Shown here: in pieces, positions 6,709 to 9,160 of the stretch
Layout of the letters: each line of letters starts with the position of its first letter
How positions within the stretch are numbered: the first letter of the stretch is position 1
Assembly: GCA_030673205.1 (NCBI GenBank)
Contig: DAOVJP010000036.1
Coordinates: 1-9,160 of the forward strand
Direction of reading: 5' to 3'
Source of the DNA: Thermoplasmata archaeon
GTDB lineage: Archaea; Thermoplasmatota; Thermoplasmata; JAGHBH01
Length of the DNA: 9,160 nucleotides
Position numbers and translations under genes: made by a program
The notes under the pieces: generated by a model
What the model was told of the DNA's origin: nothing
Seen by the model: the letters and a program-made list of their open reading frames with translations, nothing else
Database searches by the model: none

Positions 6709-7780
6709 AGAAGCGTTTTAGCGCCTTCATCTCTTCTCTTATATCTTCAAATCCCCTAGGTATGGCGAGTATTCTCCTATCGCGTTGTTTCTTTGGTAGA
6801 GATGCCGTGAGTGCAGAGTGTGGCAAATCTGGCTCAGGGGTGATTAGTACAATTTTGAGCCTCTTGTTTTTCTTAAGTCCCTCTTGGAATATGTCTAAGA
6901 TGTGTTTGTCTCTAAAGGAAAAACCGACCACAATACACTTTTCTGCGTTCAACAGAGCGTTACGTAAGTGGTCATGCAGAGTTTTGTATGGTTCTGCTGA
7001 GATGCCATCTTTTAGAGTCCCAGGGTATAATATGAATGAGTTGCTGTGTCGTCTGCTAGGTCGATCTAAGGCCTCAGTGTGCTTTTTTTCGATTTTCTTC
7101 GTGTTTGAGTTCTCGCGCCAACAGAGAGAGCCATGTAATTGGTAGGAGGCTATGATGCGCCCAGAAGTCATGTTGTTGTACAAATCTGGGTTCCAGATTG
7201 GTAATTTAGTGGTTCGACTAGGAGGATGTGGAAATCCATCTACATACTTGAATGGTGAATTTTCTGCGATAGTCCGTTCTACGAAAGATGACGCGATTTC
7301 GTCAATAACTCGGTCATAGTTTGTTGTAAATATTGGAAGCAAATTAACTCCATTCACGTCGTTCATCTGTTGCATGAAACTGAGGATTGGCTGATAAAGG
7401 GTTAGGGCTTCTTCTATTAAGTCGTCCGAGAAGGCATATTCGTCGAAGAGAATGTTCTCTAGGTCAATGCGCAAAGATTTGATCTGTTCGAGAATTTTAT
7501 CTATATCCAGGGTATTTCTCCAGTTTGTTAAAGAAAATTGTGCTTGTTTCAAGAGAAAAGTATGTTGTTTCTCATTTTTACCGATTTTCTCAAGTTCTTC
7601 TAGATAACTCCAGACATGCTCTATATCTTGAACATCTGGATATTGATAGAGATTGGTAAATAATTGCCTTTCGCGGATTTGACATTCATTATTCTCTATC
7701 TTTCCAAATAGTGCGGTAGTAGTAGGAAGGCCAAGGGAATGATTTGCACCCGCCCCCGTAAACAATACAACTTTTGTCAT
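6707..7780 (-). CDS. SIR2-family protein, stand-alone (predicted NAD-binding/NAD-hydrolysing, defence type)
   Basis: A 357-residue soluble protein of the SIR2-like group common in prokaryotic defence genes rather than a classical deacetylase. NAD-binding signatures: FTGAGANHSLGLPT (7-20), FTTNYD (151-156, with the conserved Asn154 and Asp156), QLHGS (214-218, with the catalytic-type His216) and VVGFSFRD (284-291). No Cys4 zinc site is apparent, unlike histone-deacetylase sirtuins. Between the first two motifs lies a long helical insert. Related proteins destroy NAD+ on phage infection; that activity is inferred here. The ATG at 7780 is chosen over one at 7831 because AGGTGG lies six bases before it and the protein then begins directly with the first Rossmann strand. 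The gene is clearly AT-richer than lat and the other left-hand genes, suggesting transfer. It lies between two copies of a direct repeat. Confidence 0.82.
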   Translation of the reverse strand: MTKVVLFTGAGANHSLGLPTTTALFGKIENNECQIRERQLFTNLYQYPDVQDIEHVWSYLEELEKIGKNEKQHTFLLKQAQFSLTNWRNTLDIDKILEQIKSLRIDLENILFDEYAFSDDLIEEALTLYQPILSFMQQMNDVNGVNLLPIFTTNYDRVIDEIASSFVERTIAENSPFKYVDGFPHPPSRTTKLPIWNPDLYNNMTSGRIIASYQLHGSLCWRENSNTKKIEKKHTEALDRPSRRHSNSFILYPGTLKDGISAEPYKTLHDHLRNALLNAEKCIVVGFSFRDKHILDIFQEGLKKNKRLKIVLITPEPDLPHSALTASLPKKQRDRRILAIPRGFEDIREEMKALKRF

Positions 7781-7786
7781 GAAAAG

Positions 7787-7792
7787 CCACCT
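7787..7792 (-). promoter_or_regulatory. Ribosome-binding site of the SIR2 gene
   Basis: AGGTGG on the - strand, six bases before the ATG at 7780. It is a strong site and decides the start over the in-frame ATG at 7831. Confidence 0.65.
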
Positions 7793-7813
7793 ACAAGAAA
7801 GAAAGGATAGGAG

Positions 7814-7820
7814 ATATTTA
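7814..7820 (-). promoter_or_regulatory. TATA-like box of the SIR2 gene
   Basis: The - strand reads TAAATAT. Transcription starting about 25 bases downstream would begin near 7791, just ahead of or at the ribosome-binding site, giving a very short leader. This suggests the gene has its own promoter. The assignment rests on sequence pattern and distance only. Confidence 0.4.
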
Positions 7821-7997
7821 GAGTTTTCCAAAAAAGTTCTGTTGCGTTGTCGCGACTTGGGAAGGGGTGTTGCATAGCGAGACTTATTATGTGCTGGACA
7901 ATGGCCGGGATAGTATGGCGCTTTGGCTTTTCTGTATTAATGGGCGACAGATGAAAGGATATCTCTGTAACTGTTGTTACGCAAACCCACAAGGCAA

Positions 7998-8064
7998 GGT
8001 ATTGTCAACTTAAGGTTGGTCCACTTGCTAAGTTTTCTCTGGATTTTGGTACTGGTCTGACGTT
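7998..8064. repeat. Diverged 67-bp direct repeat, copy 2
   Basis: Partner of 6642-6708, in the same orientation at an offset of 1356 bp, about 66 percent identical by eye and ungapped. It lies 39 bp beyond the stop of the membrane-protein gene on the - strand, so both accessory genes are followed by a copy. Copy 2 lacks the left hairpin arm found next to copy 1. Confidence 0.65.
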
Positions 8065-8103
8065 GGGCGTGGCCAGTGTTGTGGAAATTCACTCGTTGAT
8101 GCA

Positions 8104-8580
8104 TCAGAACCAGGTCTTGTAGGTTATCAAGAGAATCACTATACTTATCCAAAGAAGAACGCCGCACCATATACCACGGTGGATGAAAGGATAAGCACGG
8201 GGCGATATTCCTCTTCTCTTACCTTTTTTACTAATTTCTTTTCTCTTATCTTTTTTACTATTATCATAAGCAAGAAGGGTCCAGGTGCGGTCATATTTTC
8301 TTATTTCTATAAGGCTTCCTAGCTCCATCCTATAAGCATCTTCTACAGCTGACATCATTCCCGCAATTGTCCCTACTCCAAGAAAGCCCAAGATACCAGA
8401 TAATAGACAAAACAAATTCTTATCGTCGATGTACTGGAACAGAATGAGTATGGCTGTAATAAATATGGCCATTGCACTCATTCCTGCGGATAATCCTTGA
8501 AATAAACGCTTGTCAGCATGTCTCAAATCCTCTCTGGCCTGATTATATAGAGTTTCTTTACTTATTTCACCTTTAGCCAT
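8104..8580 (-). CDS. Small membrane protein with three predicted transmembrane helices, function unknown
   Basis: A 158-residue protein I do not recognise. A charged amphipathic N-terminal helix (about 5-28) leads into hydrophobic segments at about 31-50 and 55-78, then a soluble stretch with a very basic run (109-123), and a third hydrophobic segment at 136-154 ending at the C terminus. The basic run suggests that loop faces the cytoplasm. The two close helices followed by a helical extension recall SLATT-type pore-forming effector domains of nucleotide-triggered defence systems, but the third helix is not typical and no signature proves it. GGAGAG seven bases before the ATG at 8580 favours this start over the ATG at 8595. 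The basic run arose from a 27-nt tandem duplication. Its position just upstream of the SIR2 gene on the same strand hints at a shared role. AT-rich, probably acquired. Confidence 0.65.
   Translation of the reverse strand: MAKGEISKETLYNQAREDLRHADKRLFQGLSAGMSAMAIFITAILILFQYIDDKNLFCLLSGILGFLGVGTIAGMMSAVEDAYRMELGSLIEIRKYDRTWTLLAYDNSKKDKRKEISKKGKRRGISPRAYPFIHRGIWCGVLLWISIVILLITYKTWF
8214..8267. repeat. 27-nt in-frame tandem duplication inside the membrane-protein gene
   Basis: Bases 8214-8233 and 8241-8260 agree at 19 of 20 positions with a 27-nt period, exactly nine codons. The encoded protein repeats a SKKDKRKEI/SKKGKRRGI unit. The near-identity points to a recent duplication that doubled the basic loop between the second and third membrane helices. 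Confidence 0.75.
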
Positions 8581-8587
8581 ATTTTCT

Positions 8588-8593
8588 CTCTCC
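8588..8593 (-). promoter_or_regulatory. Ribosome-binding site of the membrane-protein gene
   Basis: GGAGAG on the - strand, seven bases before the ATG at 8580. It overlaps the alternative upstream ATG (8595), making that start unlikely. Confidence 0.5.
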
Positions 8594-8606
8594 ATGTAAA
8601 ATAGTT

Positions 8607-8634
8607 GAGGGGGCCAGTGGGAACCGACCCCCTC
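8607..8634. repeat. 7-bp inverted repeat with 14-base loop
   Basis: GAGGGGG (8607-8613) and CCCCCTC (8628-8634) are perfect inverted arms. The right arm is shared with the next hairpin (8627-8640), so the two structures exclude each other in a transcript, an arrangement that could act as a switch or attenuator ahead of the membrane-protein gene. No switching is demonstrated. Confidence 0.55.
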
Positions 8635-8685
8635 GGGGGTTGCTTTTGGGAAAAGCCCTATTGCTAGGGCCTTCAGCGTGAAGGC
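8627..8685. repeat. Four back-to-back perfect hairpins
   Basis: Consecutive inverted repeats: ACCCCC/GGGGGT (8627-8640), GCTTTT/AAAAGC (8642-8656, loop GGG), GCCCTA/TAGGGC (8655-8670, loop TTGC) and GCCTTCA/TGAAGGC (8669-8685, loop GCG). Stems are 6-7 bp, loops 2-4 bases, and neighbouring units share two bases. Such a compact series is unlikely by chance. It may be a structured RNA, the upstream leader of the membrane-protein gene, or the structured end of the neighbouring insertion sequence. I do not recognise a known RNA family. Confidence 0.7.
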
Positions 8686-8787
8686 AGTAAGTGCGTCCCC
8701 ACAGACAGCAAAGAAGAGATGTGGATCGGAGAACTTAAAGATTACGGCCCTGTCGTACGCCCTGTAACGCCCGTTTCTAGCACTTGA

Positions 8788-9159
8788 CTATCCCATAGGG
8801 CTGGCGTGTGCCCATTGTATAAGGTCGCCCCATCCGTGTTCTAGTGTGGGTATCTTTAGCCCTGTTGCTTGTGCTGGTGTTTGTCTGCGTAGGCTTGAGT
8901 GGGGTCTGATAAAGTTCAAGTGAATAATCAACCCAGTCATTATGTTGGTTGCTCCTGTGTGGCTTCCGAAGCCTCTCATGGTTTTGATGCGTTCTTTTAG
9001 TGTGCTGTGGACGCGTTCTATCATGTTGTTACTTAGGTCGCCGCCGTATCGTGCGCGTAGTCCTGGTTTGCGGATGTAGGTGGTCTTGCCCATGCGTATT
9101 TTGTCCCAGAAGTGTTTTGAGACTCCGTGTTTGTATGCGCCGCATCCATCAGATACGAC
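8788..9159 (-). CDS. DDE transposase, C-terminal part (gene continues past the right edge)
   Basis: The reading frame stays open from the stop at 8788-8790 to the right edge, giving 123 visible residues, so the N-terminal part is outside the window and the internal ATG at 9093 is not the start. Visible are SDGCGAY near the edge, likely carrying the second catalytic Asp, and NNMIERVHSTLKER, carrying the catalytic Glu 44 residues later. These are followed by LNFIRPHSSLRRQTPAQA, the typical tail of integrase-core (rve/DDE) transposases of the IS6/IS240-like or related archaeal groups. The exact family cannot be fixed without the N terminus and the terminal repeats. The element end probably lies in 8596-8787, beside the hairpin cluster. 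Its presence supports the view that the flanking AT-rich genes form a mobile or acquired region. Confidence 0.8.
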   Translation of the reverse strand, partial: VVSDGCGAYKHGVSKHFWDKIRMGKTTYIRKPGLRARYGGDLSNNMIERVHSTLKERIKTMRGFGSHTGATNIMTGLIIHLNFIRPHSSLRRQTPAQATGLKIPTLEHGWGDLIQWAHASPMG

Positions 9160-9160
9160 G

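Larger units (their letters stand above)
7781..8103. other. AT-rich intergenic stretch between SIR2 and membrane-protein genes
   Basis: About 320 bp with no convincing gene. It holds the SIR2 ribosome-binding site and TATA-like box, a small hairpin (GTAAC/GTTAC, 7967-7980), the second copy of the 67-bp direct repeat (7998-8064), and TGACGTTGG (8058-8066), which is the exact inverse of CCAACGTCA at 6611-6619. A TTG-initiated frame on the - strand (7992-7777) overlaps the SIR2 start by four bases but looks like noise. Confidence 0.6.

Noticed and set aside
7777..7992. 71-codon frame on the - strand overlapping the SIR2 start by four bases (ATGA)
   Set aside because: It begins with TTG without a ribosome-binding site, resembles no family, spans the likely SIR2 promoter and runs into repeat-flanking sequence. 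The four-base overlap alone is weak support.
8055..8068. Integron attC-like site: GTTGGGC fits the GTTRRRY core, suggesting integron cassettes
   Set aside because: No matching RYYYAAC partner at a suitable distance was found, the equivalent position in repeat copy 1 (6706-6712) lacks the core, and no integron integrase is in the window.
7937..8170. 77-codon frame on the - strand
   Set aside because: It overlaps the 3' end of the membrane-protein gene and covers direct-repeat copy 2; no ribosome-binding site and low-complexity, unfamily-like sequence.
8214..8267. CRISPR-like short tandem repeat
   Set aside because: Only two adjacent units with a 27-nt period, in frame within a coding sequence and without unique spacers.
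8600..8690. tRNA or tRNA-like gene on the - strand (GGTTCCCACTGG resembles a T-arm)
   Set aside because: The bases around the supposed loop do not form a T-stem, and no acceptor, D or anticodon arms fit the sequence.
8747..8765. Repeated GCCCTGT (8747-8753 and 8759-8765)
   Set aside because: Only seven bases, two copies; could be part of an insertion-sequence end but is too short to support a call.

Overview
The window looks like a piece of an archaeal chromosome, probably a euryarchaeon of the Thermoplasmatota/Methanomassiliicoccales type. The placement rests on a deoxyhypusine synthase (archaea and eukaryotes), an archaeal-type UMP kinase, an archaeal-type TrmJ methyltransferase, heavy use of ATA and AGG codons, and AT-rich TATA-like boxes upstream of genes. 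The domain call is firm; the phylum call is a guess.

Positions 1-6480 form a GC-rich, tightly packed housekeeping segment. A divergent gene appears to begin at the extreme left edge (only its start codon is visible). Then on the + strand come a dihydropteroate synthase (folP), a TPR-repeat protein with no assigned function, and deoxyhypusine synthase (dys). Facing them on the - strand are a lysine 6-aminotransferase (lat), UMP kinase (pyrH) and TrmJ (trmJ). pyrH and trmJ abut exactly (TAG directly followed by ATG). dys and trmJ converge and overlap by 42 bp. These genes serve unrelated pathways: folate synthesis, eIF5A hypusination, pyrimidine nucleotides, tRNA methylation and lysine catabolism.

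From about 6480 rightward the sequence becomes AT-rich, loosely packed and accessory. All genes here are on the - strand: a stand-alone SIR2-family protein (6707-7780), a small protein with three predicted membrane helices (8104-8580), and the C-terminal part of a DDE transposase that runs off the right edge (8788-9159). A SIR2 enzyme and a small membrane protein beside a transposase suggest a defence or mobile island, possibly a two-gene system, but the link is inference.

The most unusual non-coding structures are in this right part. A diverged ~67-bp direct repeat (6642-6708 and 7998-8064) brackets the SIR2 gene and its upstream region like a cassette. Four perfect small hairpins lie back to back at 8627-8685, between the transposase and the membrane-protein gene. 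A 27-nt in-frame tandem duplication lies inside the membrane-protein gene. In the left part, the folP reading frame carries convincing family sequence for about 30 codons upstream of its first ATG, with no standard start codon.
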